Shown: positions 18,233-27,324, counted from the first letter of the stretch. The stretch is DNA of 64,000 bases from Brumicola pallidula DSM 14239 = ACAM 615 (GCF_000428905.1 NZ_AUAV01000016.1:62001-126000); one strand, 5' to 3'. Notes: generated from the letters alone by a model not told the origin. A program made the numbers and translations.

Positions 18233-18429
18233 TGAGGTGGTAAGTCATCACCTTGTTCGGTGTGAGTATCTGCAACTTGCATCGTTTTAATTTTATCTAC
18301 TAAACCGGTTAGAAGATGAGTTTGGCGGTCAATCGTATACTGTTGGTTGGTGACTATTTCATTAATTTGCTCAAAATTATCTTCTTGATAAGCTATTTGA
18401 AATTCAAATTGTTCAATTGCTGCTTTCAT
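18226..18429 (-). CDS. slyX: SlyX family protein
   Basis: A 67-residue coiled-coil protein with the SlyX pattern: QIAYQEDNFEQINEIVTNQQ, then IDRQ, and the C-terminal DDLPPHY (PPHY end is typical). The function of SlyX is not established. It is a common gammaproteobacterial gene, which supports the taxonomic assignment. It converges with the thioesterase gene and overlaps it by seven bases at the 3' end. Confidence 0.9.
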   Translation of the reverse strand: MKAAIEQFEFQIAYQEDNFEQINEIVTNQQYTIDRQTHLLTGLVDKIKTMQVADTHTEQGDDLPPHY

Positions 18430-18569
18430 TTACTCAATGCTATCGTCTGCTGTGTTTCTCACTTCTCTATCCGTCACCGTATACTCTCATTCAGTCTATT
18501 TGTTATTGACATGGTCTAATTGATTCGGACACACCAGTTAAGAGATAATACTCAAAACTGGAGTGCATT

Positions 18570-18851
18570 ATGAATGCTAGAAAGAAATATTCAAAAGAAT
18601 TTAAATTAGACGCCATCAGCTTGGTACTTGAACAACAATATACCAGAGTTGGAGCAGCAAGAAGTTTGGAGATAAATCCAAATATGATTACTCGCTGGAT
18701 CAAAGAGTACGAACAAGATAATGATGGTCATGCGTTTCGCGGTAATGGCAAGCTCACGCCAGAACAAGAAGAAATCCGTCAACTAAAGGCAAAGGTATGT
18801 TGTGGTTGCACGTGCAAAGGACTTTTGGCAAACTTGAAGATAACCAAATAG
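18570..18851 (+). pseudogene. IS3-family transposase OrfA, truncated
   Basis: The first 75 codons are an IS3-type OrfA: a helix-turn-helix in KYSKEFKLDAISLVLEQ, ARSLEINPNMITRWIKEY, and GNGKLTPEQEEIRQLKAK. The sequence leaves the family at about 18793, in the leucine zipper, and no OrfB (DDE integrase) follows. A likely left end, TGGTCTAATTGATTCGGACAC, begins near 18513. The right part of the element was lost, joining it to the ccdAB module. Confidence 0.85.
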
Positions 18852-18871
18852 CAGAAGATTTTTTAAATTAG

Positions 18872-19174
18872 CTAAAAGCCAGAGAAAATCATGTCGAGCG
18901 CAGAACTAATTTCATGATGAAACTCACCAAGGTTACCTGTTTGATTGGTTAACTCTGATTCGGGTATTGCCGCGATAAATTGAGTCATCATAGCAACTTC
19001 TTCACCTTTGACATTAAACGTTGGATTTAGATATTTCGCTAATTTTGGTGAATCAGATACGCCCATCAATGGAACAACAACCCTAGTGTTTAATCCTGAT
19101 AACAGGTCAGTTTGTACATCAAGAATATATCCAGTTCCAAATTTGTTTTTGTAGACGTCATATCTTTTCATCAA
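18872..19174 (-). CDS. ccdB: CcdB-family toxin (module 1)
   Basis: A 100-residue CcdB-like gyrase-targeting toxin. Family features are the beginning RYDVYKN, the strand YILDVQTDLL, RVVVPL, the MMTQFIAAIP segment and a C-terminal helix DMIFSGF. In F-plasmid CcdB the last three residues are WGI and the Trp contacts gyrase; here they are SGF. The start overlaps the ccdA stop by four bases (ATGA). The gene appears complete. Confidence 0.9.
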   Translation of the reverse strand: MMKRYDVYKNKFGTGYILDVQTDLLSGLNTRVVVPLMGVSDSPKLAKYLNPTFNVKGEEVAMMTQFIAAIPESELTNQTGNLGEFHHEISSALDMIFSGF

Positions 19175-19416
19175 AAATTCCGGAATTTTTCAAGAGGTAG
19201 ACCATTTCTGACAACATAATCATTTGAACTAGTAATCGCCTCTTTATTATCCTCTAACCACAACAATCTCTTACGCTCTATAAGTGCATGTTTTATTCCA
19301 GACTCAGCTGAGCTAGATATATTGATACCCAATTCTTTAGCTTCATTTAGCAATATTTCATTTATTGATAAATTAGTACGCTTTTTCAATGAGGCAGTGG
19401 CATTTGCTCGTGACAT
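19171..19416 (-). CDS. ccdA: CcdA-family antitoxin (module 1)
   Basis: An 81-residue antitoxin with an N-terminal ribbon-helix-helix DNA-binding part (KRTNLSINEILLNEAKELGI) and a C-terminal toxin-binding tail (WLEDNKEAITSSNDYVVRNG). It should neutralise the adjacent CcdB and repress its own operon. The promoter lies inside an unusual 20-bp inverted repeat just upstream. Confidence 0.9.
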   Translation of the reverse strand: MSRANATASLKKRTNLSINEILLNEAKELGINISSSAESGIKHALIERKRLLWLEDNKEAITSSNDYVVRNGLPLEKFRNF

Positions 19417-19425
19417 ATTTCATCC

Positions 19426-19499
19426 AAATTCTAAGTAGGTTAAATCGTAGTATACACACACTTATTGTGTATGACTGTTATTTAACCTACTTAGAATTT
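19426..19499. promoter_or_regulatory. ccdAB-1 promoter/operator inside a 20-bp perfect inverted repeat
   Basis: Arms 19426-19445 and 19480-19499 are perfectly complementary (20 bp). The 34-base spacer contains a second inverted repeat, ATACACA-7-TGTGTAT, which looks like a CcdA operator, and on the minus strand a TATACT -10 element overlaps it. The ccdA ATG begins ten bases from the left arm. Confidence 0.7.
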
Positions 19500-19615
19500 T
19501 GATAAAATAAATGACTAATCAACTTTTGATGAATGTTGCAGCACTTTGTTCGGTGTTGCGCTTAGTAAAACTTGGCCTATTGACTAGTCTTCTTAGACCG
19601 AGGAGCGGACAGTAT

Positions 19616-20649
19616 GGATTCTTAAGGGTGGTATGCGGCGACTGCAAACACGAAAAGCTCGTCGCGTTTAGCTGCAAGCGCTGAGGTTTCTGTCCTAGCT
19701 GCGGCGCTAGGCGAATGGCGATAAGTGCGGCGCATCTGGTGGATGACGTATTACACCGGTAACCGGAGTAGGATTACCCAATTCGTCAGTGGGTTTTGAG
19801 CCTGCCTATTCCTTTGCGATTGCTATTAGCTAGATACCCAAGTGAATTGAGCAAGGTAATGGGGATTATTCACCGGGCCATATCCACACATGTTGTTAGC
19901 CGTGCAGGGTTTTCAAATAAACAAGCCAAGACTGGGGCGATGGCGTTTTGGCAGTGCCTGAGAATCTAAGCATCCACTTTCACATGTTTTTTTAGAAGGT
20001 GCTATTAACGAAAATTCTTGGGGTGGGAGGACTTTTACCCGCATCAACGCGCCATCTCATAGCGACATGGTCGAACTAGTACACACCATCAGCCTTCGCA
20101 TTGCCCGATATTTAGAGAAAGTCGGCTTAGTGTTACGTGACATGGAAAACAGCTACCTGAATTTGCCAGTAGATGATGAAGATAGTCTGCTCCAGTTGCA
20201 AGGTGCCTCCGCTAGCTACCGCATCGCTATCGGGCCGCAAAAAGGTCAGAAGGTGTTTACCTTGCAAACGTTGCCTACTAGCACCGAGGATGAATATGGT
20301 CAGTTGGCTAATACCGTTGGATTTTCTTTGCATGCTGGCACGTTCGTGTGAAGTTGTTCGCGAACGCTGATGAGCCTGAAAAACTAGAGCGACTTTGCTG
20401 TTACATCAGTCGCCCAGCTATTAGCGAGCAGCGTTTAAGTATTACCAAGCAAGTACAAGTGCGTTATGAATTGAAGACGCCATATAGGGATGGTACGACC
20501 GGTAGCCGGCGCGACAGATGTGTTTTTTTAATCCCATCGACTTTATTGGCAAATTAGCTGCACTCATTCCGCCGCCAATGCGCGCGCCGCCCAATGAGCA
20601 ATGCATCAAAGACGCCACCATTCAACACGACTTCAGCTTTGGGGCATAG
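19616..20649 (+). pseudogene. IS91-family transposase, degenerate copy 2
   Basis: This copy is longer than copy 1. It keeps the zinc-finger segment, the same TAA and TAG pair before IRQWV, then (20067-20351) LRIARYLEKVGLVLRD, NSYLNLPVDDEDSLLQLQG, YRIAIGPQKGQKVFTLQTLP and GFSLHAGT. After a frameshift LERLCCYISRPAISEQRLS and ELKTPYRDGTT follow, and near 20530 FIGKLAALIPPP. Multiple frameshifts make it inactive. Sequence after about 20580 no longer resembles copy 1. Confidence 0.88.
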
Positions 20650-20840
20650 ACTACCTAGTGGGCACGATACTAAAAAATATATTATTTTATGGTAGGAGGG
20701 CCGGCTAGCAACTCCCAAAGTTACTGTACCAAAGGACTACCGATACAAGCAAATGACGGCTGGCATATCAATGACAACCTGCATTATTTCCCCTTAGTCA
20801 ACCTCAACCCACTCAAAAAGCCAACTGTAACGAAGGGTAG

Positions 20841-20993
20841 TACATAGCGTTAATTCGTCTTACACTCTTTGCGTCGGGCTACATTGCCACATTTTATGAA
20901 AGCCTTGGGCCTACCATGTTTTCCTTATTGAACGTTGCCTTACCCGCAAGTGCATGCTTGTTTATACTTTTATTTGGGCGCATTCTAAGGTGA
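20841..20993 (+). pseudogene. C-terminal fragment of an unidentified membrane protein
   Basis: A frame without a start reads TLFASGYIATFYESLG, PTMFSLLNVALPASACL and FILLFGRILR before a TGA. Its hydrophobic, clean composition suggests the last two membrane helices of a real protein. I do not recognise the family. Confidence 0.35.
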
Positions 20994-21047
20994 GCGTTTG
21001 ACGCCAATCAATCATAAAACTCACATTTATATTAAAAGAATAACGCT

Positions 21048-21548
21048 ATGAAAAAAGATATCCTAAAACTATTAAATTTGGCTGCCGTATTGGTTACCTT
21101 GACCGTTCCCACACAAGCGGCAATGGGTAATGAGCGCAGCATTATAGAGTTGTCTTCACAAAAATGGGTTGATACATACAACAGCAATGACTGGCATGCA
21201 CTAGCTGAGCTATTTACACCAGACGCTACTATGATGCCCCCCAATAGCCAACTGGTTCAAGGGCGCGAGGCCATCGCTAATTGGCAAGCAAAGAATGAAA
21301 GTGGATTTCGAATTGCTTTTGATATACGAGACATTCACCTTAGTGGCAATATTGCGTATGTTAGAGGTAGATCTTGTGTATTTATCCCCCTTGGCGATGG
21401 TGAATATGGCGTTGATGTGGGGAAATTTTTAGAAGTACGCAAAAAACAAGCGAATGGAGAATGGTTGATACATGCTGATATTTTTAATTCTGATGGTGCT
21501 GTTGGTAGTGATTTACTGCCAATGTGTCCTTTTTTTAGCTTTGAATAG
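21048..21548 (+). CDS. Secreted SnoaL/NTF2-like (DUF4440-type) protein
   Basis: A 166-residue protein with an N-terminal signal peptide (hydrophobic LAAVLVTLTVPTQA, probable cleavage after TQA). A cone-shaped SnoaL/DUF4440 domain follows, recognisable from WVDTYNSNDWHALAELFTPD and LVQGREAIANWQ. Two cysteines at RSCVF and LPMCP could form a disulfide in the periplasm. Members of the family range from isomerases to stress proteins, so no reaction is assigned. The ATG follows AATAACGCT, a weak ribosome site. Confidence 0.8.
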   Translation: MKKDILKLLNLAAVLVTLTVPTQAAMGNERSIIELSSQKWVDTYNSNDWHALAELFTPDATMMPPNSQLVQGREAIANWQAKNESGFRIAFDIRDIHLSGNIAYVRGRSCVFIPLGDGEYGVDVGKFLEVRKKQANGEWLIHADIFNSDGAVGSDLLPMCPFFSFE

Positions 21549-21627
21549 TGCGAATGGTAAAATGTTACTGACCCATCCATAGATGACAAAGCAGGTTCAA
21601 ATTGACGCTGCTACTCAGGAAAATACA

Positions 21628-22227
21628 ATGAGCCTACGTCGACTCTCTAAAGCTTTCCGTAAACAAGACTGGTTCACTGTTTTTGTAGAAACACTGATAG
21701 TCGTATTTGGGGTTTTCATTGGCTTGCAAGTCAATAATTGGAATAATGAGAACACCTTACGCTTTGCTGAGCGTCAACTATTGTTACAACTTCAAAACGA
21801 TGTTCAAGCGGCGGTGATCTTAAAAACTGAATGGTTAGCGGAAACACAGGTACATCGTACGTCCCTTATTGAAGCTATCAATGTTATCCAAAATATACCC
21901 GAGCAGGAAACAACTAGCAGTGAACAATGCCGCGCGATGTGGTCGTCACATCTCCTTTTCTATCCGGTAACGCCGCTAGGGACTTTAAATGAAGTGCTCT
22001 TAAAGGGTAATCTATTTACGGCAAGAGGTAAGGTATTGCGACCCTCTTTATTGAAATACAGGGATCAACATACGGTGATTGATCAACTCAATACTACCCT
22101 CTCGGACTTAGCTAATTTGGGCGACAAATATAGCGATGCATTCCCGCGCCACTTGACCCAATTACCTAAACTTGAGCTTGCAACATTAGAAAAAATACAT
22201 TCACAACTAATAGAGTTTGCGCCATGA
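21628..22227 (+). CDS. Membrane-anchored protein of unknown function, tandem copy 1
   Basis: A 199-residue protein with a basic N-terminus (LRRLSKAFRKQDWF), one membrane helix (TVFVETLIVVFGVFIGLQV) and the family-typical NNWNN just after it. The rest is helical and soluble, probably periplasmic. The ATG at 21628 has AGGAAA nine bases upstream; a start 15 codons earlier (21583) is possible but poorly preceded. It overlaps the next gene by four bases (ATGA). The next gene starts with the same module, so the pair arose by duplication. Function unknown. Confidence 0.7.
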   Translation: MSLRRLSKAFRKQDWFTVFVETLIVVFGVFIGLQVNNWNNENTLRFAERQLLLQLQNDVQAAVILKTEWLAETQVHRTSLIEAINVIQNIPEQETTSSEQCRAMWSSHLLFYPVTPLGTLNEVLLKGNLFTARGKVLRPSLLKYRDQHTVIDQLNTTLSDLANLGDKYSDAFPRHLTQLPKLELATLEKIHSQLIEFAP

Positions 22228-22778
22228 TATTACGTCGCCTTTCTAAGCACATAAAAGAACAAAACTGGTTCGCCGTTGTTCTTGATTTTTTAATTGTTGT
22301 GCTGGGCGTGTTTATGGCTTTGCAAGTTCAAGAATGGGCTGCTCATCGAGCCAAAGCAGGTGAAACGCAGGAATACTTTACGCGTCTTGGTAAAGAGTAT
22401 ACCGAGCTTAGTATTGCGCAACGTGAAGCGAGTAATAAATACGATATCTATTATCGCAATGGGATTAATTTTATCGCCTTATTGGTGAATAGTGAAAATA
22501 ATGACAAACGTGATGGAGATGATAAAGATGATAACGCAACTTTATCAACACTAGTAGGTGAAACGTTTTATGTAGTGATCCCTCAGCAAATTCCCGCCGT
22601 GCTACAAGAGATGATTTCTGCAGGTAACAAAGTCGTCGATGGCTTCTGGGAAGAGTGTAGATTGGTGCCTTGCTTGGCCTGTAATATGGTGAGACATCTC
22701 ATATTTTCTCTGGTTTGGCTTACCATTAATTATACTAAACTTGGTTTCAAAATTGGAGCGCCGGCTAAGACTGTTTGA
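22224..22778 (+). CDS. Membrane-anchored protein, tandem copy 2, probably 3'-truncated
   Basis: The N-terminus repeats the module of its neighbour: LRRLSKHIKEQNWF, a helix ending VVLGVFMALQV, then QEW. The following roughly 110 residues are helical and charged. From about residue 140 (near 22645) the composition changes and the frame continues through unrelated sequence into the repeat-rich stretch, which suggests that the true C-terminus was lost. Function unknown. Confidence 0.55.
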   Translation: MILRRLSKHIKEQNWFAVVLDFLIVVLGVFMALQVQEWAAHRAKAGETQEYFTRLGKEYTELSIAQREASNKYDIYYRNGINFIALLVNSENNDKRDGDDKDDNATLSTLVGETFYVVIPQQIPAVLQEMISAGNKVVDGFWEECRLVPCLACNMVRHLIFSLVWLTINYTKLGFKIGAPAKTV

Positions 22779-22915
22779 TCATAAGTAACTTGTGCTTAGA
22801 CCAAAAGGTGATCAATAGTTTTTACACAGTCTGGGCACATGGCCGTCTATCACCTCTGCCTTTAATTTCAATCCATCAACGAAACATTTTGACGAGGGAA
22901 GCGACTGGCTCTTGT

Positions 22916-23001
22916 GAGCGATCACCGGCCGTCCAAGCAATCCGTATATTTCTCGCTTTTTTGACGTTATCGGTTGGTAACCTAATGACGGGTGATCCGA
23001 C
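22916..23001 (+). repeat. Dispersed repeat, copy B, fused to IS1182 remnant
   Basis: This copy reads in one frame ERSPAVQAIRIFLAFLTLSV then GNLMTGDPT. It matches copy A at GAGCGATCA, CCGTATAT, TTTTTTGA and CTAATG-CGGGTGATCCGAC. Immediately downstream the IS1182 transposase remnant begins, without its first codons. The roughly 250 bases to the left hold no recognisable gene. Confidence 0.7.
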
Positions 23002-23004
23002 TAT

Positions 23005-23890
23005 CCTGCCGTCATGCTCAAACTTTACATTTATGGTTACCTCAACCGTATTCAGTCTTCGCGCCGCTTAGAAAAAGAAAGCCATCGTAATGTTGAATTG
23101 ATGTGGCTGCTGACACGTTTATCGCCGGACTTCAAAACCATTGCTGACTTCAGAAAGGATAATGGCAAAGCTATAAAAGCCGTATGCCGTCAGGTTGTTC
23201 AGATGTGCCGCAAGATGAACATGTTCGCCGAGTCACTCTTTGCCATCGACGGCAGTAAATTCAAGGCGGTCAACAGCAAAAACAACAACTATATGACGAG
23301 TAATGAGAAGTACCGAATTAACAAGATTGAAAAAAGTATTGAAGAATATCTCGCTAAGATGGACACCCAAGTTTGCTACAACGTACAAACGGCGGTGGAC
23401 ACCAAGCACCATCTTATCATCGCCCACGACATAGGCATTACCGCTAATGTGCCTCAAACTGATACCTCTGGCTTGGCCAAAAAAGGGATATTTAACAAAT
23501 CTCTATTTATATACGATAAAGATAAGGATGTATTTACTTGCCCTGTGGGCGAGGAATTACCGCATAAACGCAACGCGACTGATAAAGGTATTGAGCAGAA
23601 GGTTTACGTGAATGGTAAAGCCTGCCGAGATTGTAAAATACGGGATAAGTGCACAACATCAACAACGGAAGCAAGGAAAATGAGGCGCGTGGATAAACGA
23701 ACCGATTATTGACGCTATGCAAAAACGCCTTGATGACAATCGCAACATTCCGGTGCTCAGGAAGCAAACTGTTGAACATCCGTTCGGCACCATCAAAATG
23801 TGGATGGGCGCGCAGCACTTCTTAATGACGCGCAAACATAATGTGTTAACCGAAATGAGTATCCATGTGCTGGCATACAATCTGAAATGA
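23005..23890 (+). pseudogene. IS1182-family transposase, degenerate
   Basis: Readable segments are YPAVMLKLYIYGYLNRIQSS, DFKTIADFRKDNGKA, AIDGSKFKAVNSKNNNY and VCYNVQTAVDTKHHLIIAHD (IS1182 core). The cysteine-rich part follows (ACRDCKIRDKCT) and, after a frameshift near 23700, VEHPFGTIKMWMGAQHFLM and TEMSIHVLAYNLK. The segment with the second catalytic Asp (DRGY) is deleted after HHLIIAHDI, and the N-terminal 40 or so residues are missing. It is inactive. Confidence 0.88.
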
Positions 23891-24507
23891 AGGATGTCGA
23901 TAATGGGGGTAACCGGATTGATATCGGCCATGACGACCTAGGGGATCTATATCCCTTTAAAATCAGGTATAAAGCCCTATAAACAGGCGTTATTACCATA
24001 TAAAAGTCTATCAACGCACTAATTTCACATTTCCCATAAATAACCAAGGCATCAACCCTTACGCTAAGAATGCGGCTGAAGCTGTATTAAATTGGCATTC
24101 AAAATAGTTTTCACACGGGCTGGGTCGAAACTCGTCAAAATCACCTTGCAAGGCTAATGAAAGCAAAGTCCCCCGAAACTGTCTTAACGATTAACTCATT
24201 TTACTCGTATTATTCAACCATGCAAACGTATTAGTATCGCTAGCTTCTTACCTGAGAGTGAAAAGCGACATTGGTTTAGGCGCATTGAAGCTGGGGTGGC
24301 CTCTTAACGAGAGGCTGCACATGCAACATTCTCCTTCGCGCCAGCTTATTTGATGTCAGAAGTCTATCTTATCGCCAACGTTTTATTGCGTAAGTCTCCT
24401 AACCTTTACTTCACGCTTTTACTTTCATTTAAGTATACTCACAAATAAATGTAACCTTTTCGCCTCAATGATTATCTTAATAGGTAAGCACATTTAAATT
24501 TGATCTA
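23891..24507. other. Gene-free stretch with a repeat shared with 29.05 kb
   Basis: No intact gene is present. Positions about 24121-24180 resemble 29051-29110 and read GWVETRQNHLARLMKAKSPE, suggesting a gene piece. Near 24240-24300 the frame SFLPESEKRHWFRRIEAGVA could be another remnant. The right end carries the AT-rich leader of the ECF sigma operon. Confidence 0.45.
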
Positions 24508-25083
24508 ATGACTGAATACTCTGGTTTTGCCAAACAACTGCCAAACGCAATAATTGAAGATGCTCAGTCTGGCGACAGGGCAGCGATGGAGGCGATATAC
24601 AGGCAATATGCTAACCCATGCTTTAGCTTGGCTAATCGCATAACCGGCAATAAAGAGGCCGCTCAAGATATCGTGCATATAGTGTTTGTAAAGGTGATGA
24701 AGAATATAGGAAAATTTGATTATTCCGGCAGTTTTGCTGGTTGGTTTCGACAAATCGCCGTAAACGAATCGATTGCTTACTTAAAAAGTCATCATAAATA
24801 TATAGATGATACTGAGTTTGAAGAGGATTTAGTTATGTATGAACAGCATTTAAATGCGAATAGTCAGTTTGAAACTAGGTGGTGGGAGGCCTGCAAAGAT
24901 TTAAGTACCTTAACGCAAAAGCTAAGTGAGCAGGCGCGAGCTGTTTTAATCTTGCATGAAATTGAAGGCTATTCACATCAAGAAATTGCAGCGCTATTTG
25001 GCAAGTCTGAGAGTTTTTCAAAACAATCGTTAGCAAGAACATTGCAGCGGTTGAAAAGACTCAGCAGCATAAAGGAATTATAG
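24508..25083 (+). CDS. ECF-type RNA polymerase sigma factor
   Basis: A 191-residue sigma-70 family factor with region 2 (AMEAIYRQYANPCFSLANRI, DIVHIVFVKVMKNIGKFDY, FAGWFRQIAVN) and region 4 (LSEQARAVLILHEIEGYSHQ, EIAALFGKSESFSKQSLART). It should direct polymerase to a small regulon. The next gene, one base after the stop, encodes a zinc-type anti-sigma factor with one membrane helix, and a secreted PDZ protein follows. The group therefore looks like an envelope-sensing unit. The ribosome site is weak. Confidence 0.9.
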   Translation: MTEYSGFAKQLPNAIIEDAQSGDRAAMEAIYRQYANPCFSLANRITGNKEAAQDIVHIVFVKVMKNIGKFDYSGSFAGWFRQIAVNESIAYLKSHHKYIDDTEFEEDLVMYEQHLNANSQFETRWWEACKDLSTLTQKLSEQARAVLILHEIEGYSHQEIAALFGKSESFSKQSLARTLQRLKRLSSIKEL

Positions 25084-25084
25084 A

Positions 25085-25747
25085 GTGCACCTTACCGACC
25101 AACAATTAAATGAAGCCGACTTACTTCAAGTGAACTTTGATGCAGCTAAGTATATCGACTACAATTTCGACGCTTCTGCAGACAATTCTCACGAGAGCGC
25201 GAAGTACGCGCAGATAAAAGCACATTTGGTGTCGTGTGCAATTTGCCAAAGCAGACTCCTCAACTTGCAAAATTTTAGACAGCAACTAGCCCAAGATACC
25301 GAAGTTTGCATGCCAAGCTTGCAATGGCAGAAAATTGAAAGCGAAGTTGACGCAGAAAATAGTAAAACACAAGTACTTAACTTGAACCAAAAAGTTAAGC
25401 GCTTACAAAAAGCCGTGTTGGCACTGGCCGCGTCGGTTCTTATTTTTTTGATTTACCCAAACATTTTTAACAATTCAACAAATGAGTTAGACCTAAAAAT
25501 TGCCGCAATCATCAGTGAGAATAACAAATTACAGACTGACTTCTCCAAGTTTATACAGACTAACTATATGCAACTTGTGGCCCATGAAACCACACAATTT
25601 AGACTGCAACAAATTGATCAAGAAATTCAACTGGCGTATTTGAATCAGATGAGTACTGAACAAAAAATAGAGCTGTGGGATGAACGAAAGCAATTACTTA
25701 TCCAATCGCTTAACGATGTGCCCAAACGGCGCGCTTTAACAATCTAA
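25085..25747 (+). CDS. Transmembrane zinc-binding anti-sigma factor
   Basis: A 220-residue protein. The N-terminal cytoplasmic part has HLVSCAICQ, a HxxxCxxC zinc anti-sigma motif near residue 50. A single membrane helix lies at about 110-128 (AVLALAASVLIFLIYPNIF). The periplasmic part is a coiled-coil-like Gln-rich helix (DLKIAAIISENNKLQTDFSK). It should hold the upstream sigma factor until a periplasmic signal arrives. The start is GTG, preceded by AAAGGAAT. Its stop overlaps an ATG of the next frame by one base. Confidence 0.82.
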   Translation: MHLTDQQLNEADLLQVNFDAAKYIDYNFDASADNSHESAKYAQIKAHLVSCAICQSRLLNLQNFRQQLAQDTEVCMPSLQWQKIESEVDAENSKTQVLNLNQKVKRLQKAVLALAASVLIFLIYPNIFNNSTNELDLKIAAIISENNKLQTDFSKFIQTNYMQLVAHETTQFRLQQIDQEIQLAYLNQMSTEQKIELWDERKQLLIQSLNDVPKRRALTI

Positions 25748-25764
25748 TGTTTACAGGTGAAAAA

Positions 25765-26709
25765 ATGAAATCAAAGCAATCCAGTATTTCCCAAGCATTT
25801 ACCTTTTTAATTGGACTATGCTTGCTCCCCAGTACCACTCAAGCCGTACAAACAAGTCCGGAATCTGAGATGCTTATTGAAAACCTTGTTAAGCAAATTA
25901 CCTCAACGATGGCGGCAGTTGCCGAGGCTGAAAAAAGAGCGGGCAACGATGTCAGCAATTTATCCTTAGTACTCGATCTCCCAGGCAAGCAATCATCTAA
26001 TTTAGGCTTAGTGCTGGATACTGACGACAAGCAAGGCTTTAGGGTGCTATCAGTTTCGCCTGGCAGTCTGGCCGACAATTTAAACTTTCAACAAGGCGAT
26101 CTTATTGCGTCAATAAACGGGATTGAAACAATCTTTAAAGGCGAACCATCGGCCTTTGCAGAGTTAGAAAATACCGTTCCAGGAGATACACTCAGGATTG
26201 GGCTAAACAAACAAGGAAAGCTTAGCGTAATTGAAACAATTGTTACTGGGCAATATACGCCGCCAATTAAAATTGAGGTTGGCTCTGAGTCATTTGATAA
26301 TGCAGCGCCTGATGCAGCAATGACTGCTCGCGCGGATGATCAGAGTGAAATTGACAATCTCGCTTGTGGCTCGGTATCTGTATTTTTTAGCCCTCCCCTT
26401 ACTAAACGTTTTTATAACGCCTATGTGATTAAAATTGGCGAACGCGTTGTATCGCCAAACCGCTCTAGCTTTAGATTGCCGCCAGGAAAACATACCTTTT
26501 ATGTGCATGAGTTAATTAACGACTCTTTTTTTACAAGGCGCTCGCGCGTGTCACAAAGACCAAAGACAATTGAAATAGATGTCGCTGCAAACACCACTTA
26601 TTATTTAGCCGCCAAGTTTAACAGCGACAAAAGCACCCGAGAAAGAGACGGTGAATATTGGGATCCGATTGTTTGGAAAGTAAGAGAGGATCTACCTTGC
26701 CAACTTTAG
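25765..26709 (+). CDS. Secreted PDZ-domain protein of the sigma/anti-sigma operon
   Basis: A 314-residue protein with a signal peptide (FTFLIGLCLLPSTTQA). A PDZ domain follows at about 75-160 (SNLGLVLD, FRVLSVSPGSLADNLNFQQG, DLIASINGIE). The C-terminal region is beta-rich and may bind extracytoplasmic ligands. Two cysteines are present (NLACGS and the C-terminal PCQL). No serine-protease domain is present, so it is not a DegP/DegS enzyme; it may present or sense unfolded proteins. The ATG at 25765 follows AGGTG by six bases; an earlier in-frame ATG at 25747 overlaps the previous stop. Confidence 0.78.
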   Translation: MKSKQSSISQAFTFLIGLCLLPSTTQAVQTSPESEMLIENLVKQITSTMAAVAEAEKRAGNDVSNLSLVLDLPGKQSSNLGLVLDTDDKQGFRVLSVSPGSLADNLNFQQGDLIASINGIETIFKGEPSAFAELENTVPGDTLRIGLNKQGKLSVIETIVTGQYTPPIKIEVGSESFDNAAPDAAMTARADDQSEIDNLACGSVSVFFSPPLTKRFYNAYVIKIGERVVSPNRSSFRLPPGKHTFYVHELINDSFFTRRSRVSQRPKTIEIDVAANTTYYLAAKFNSDKSTRERDGEYWDPIVWKVREDLPCQL

Positions 26710-27324
26710 CCAAAGTCTTTGTTAGCCAAAAATCTCTTGAAGCGCCTATACATGGGCATTGTATAACGCATGCCCTTGAATCAACATAAATTACAATGCG
26801 CGCTCATTCAGACTTTATAAGTACTAAAACTTGTAGCGACGGTATCAAGTATTGCGCACCGTCTCTCGTGATATGCACCATTTCTTCTTCCAACATGGTT
26901 TTGGGTTGGCCGTAGGCTGTCCCTCTAACTATCTGCGCATTTCCTGATGTTGCGCATATTATACTAAGATGGATTTTGGACTCATCATCTAATTTATAAA
27001 ACAAAAGAAGTAATTGTTTACGACAATCTTTTGGGCGTAAAAATTGATATCGCTAATTTACCGAACAAGGCTCAGAATCTGCTTTTAAGTAACTTTGAGA
27101 TTGCAGATAACTTTATAACGCCTCAAGATATTATTTTGCATATCAGAGTGACAGACAAACGATGAGAAAGATTATTGCGATGCTTGTTTATCAATTTGAG
27201 CAATACAGAAATTTTATACTCCGAAGAGTGGACAGAATGTGAAGAGAACAAAACTCTCAGGTAGACCACGAAGCTGCTTTCCTAATTTTCGAGGTTCATA
27301 AGGTCGCGTTGAAAATATTATTTA
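26710..27324. other. Gene-poor stretch
   Basis: A hairpin with GGGCAT / ATGCCC arms lies near 26752-26775 and could end the sigma operon, although no T-run follows. A plus-strand frame from about 27010 to 27165 (LLGVKIDIANLPNKAQNLLL, ending HIRVTDKR) looks like the end of an unidentified gene without a start. A minus-strand 66-codon frame at 26804-27004 has no supporting features. Confidence 0.4.

Noticed and set aside
19426-19499. Invertible promoter (phase-variation switch)
   Set aside because: The spacer between the arms is only 34 bases, too short for known recombinases to invert, and no invertase gene is in the window.
26804-27004. 66-codon minus-strand open frame
   Set aside because: No ribosome site, no family similarity and no supporting neighbour.
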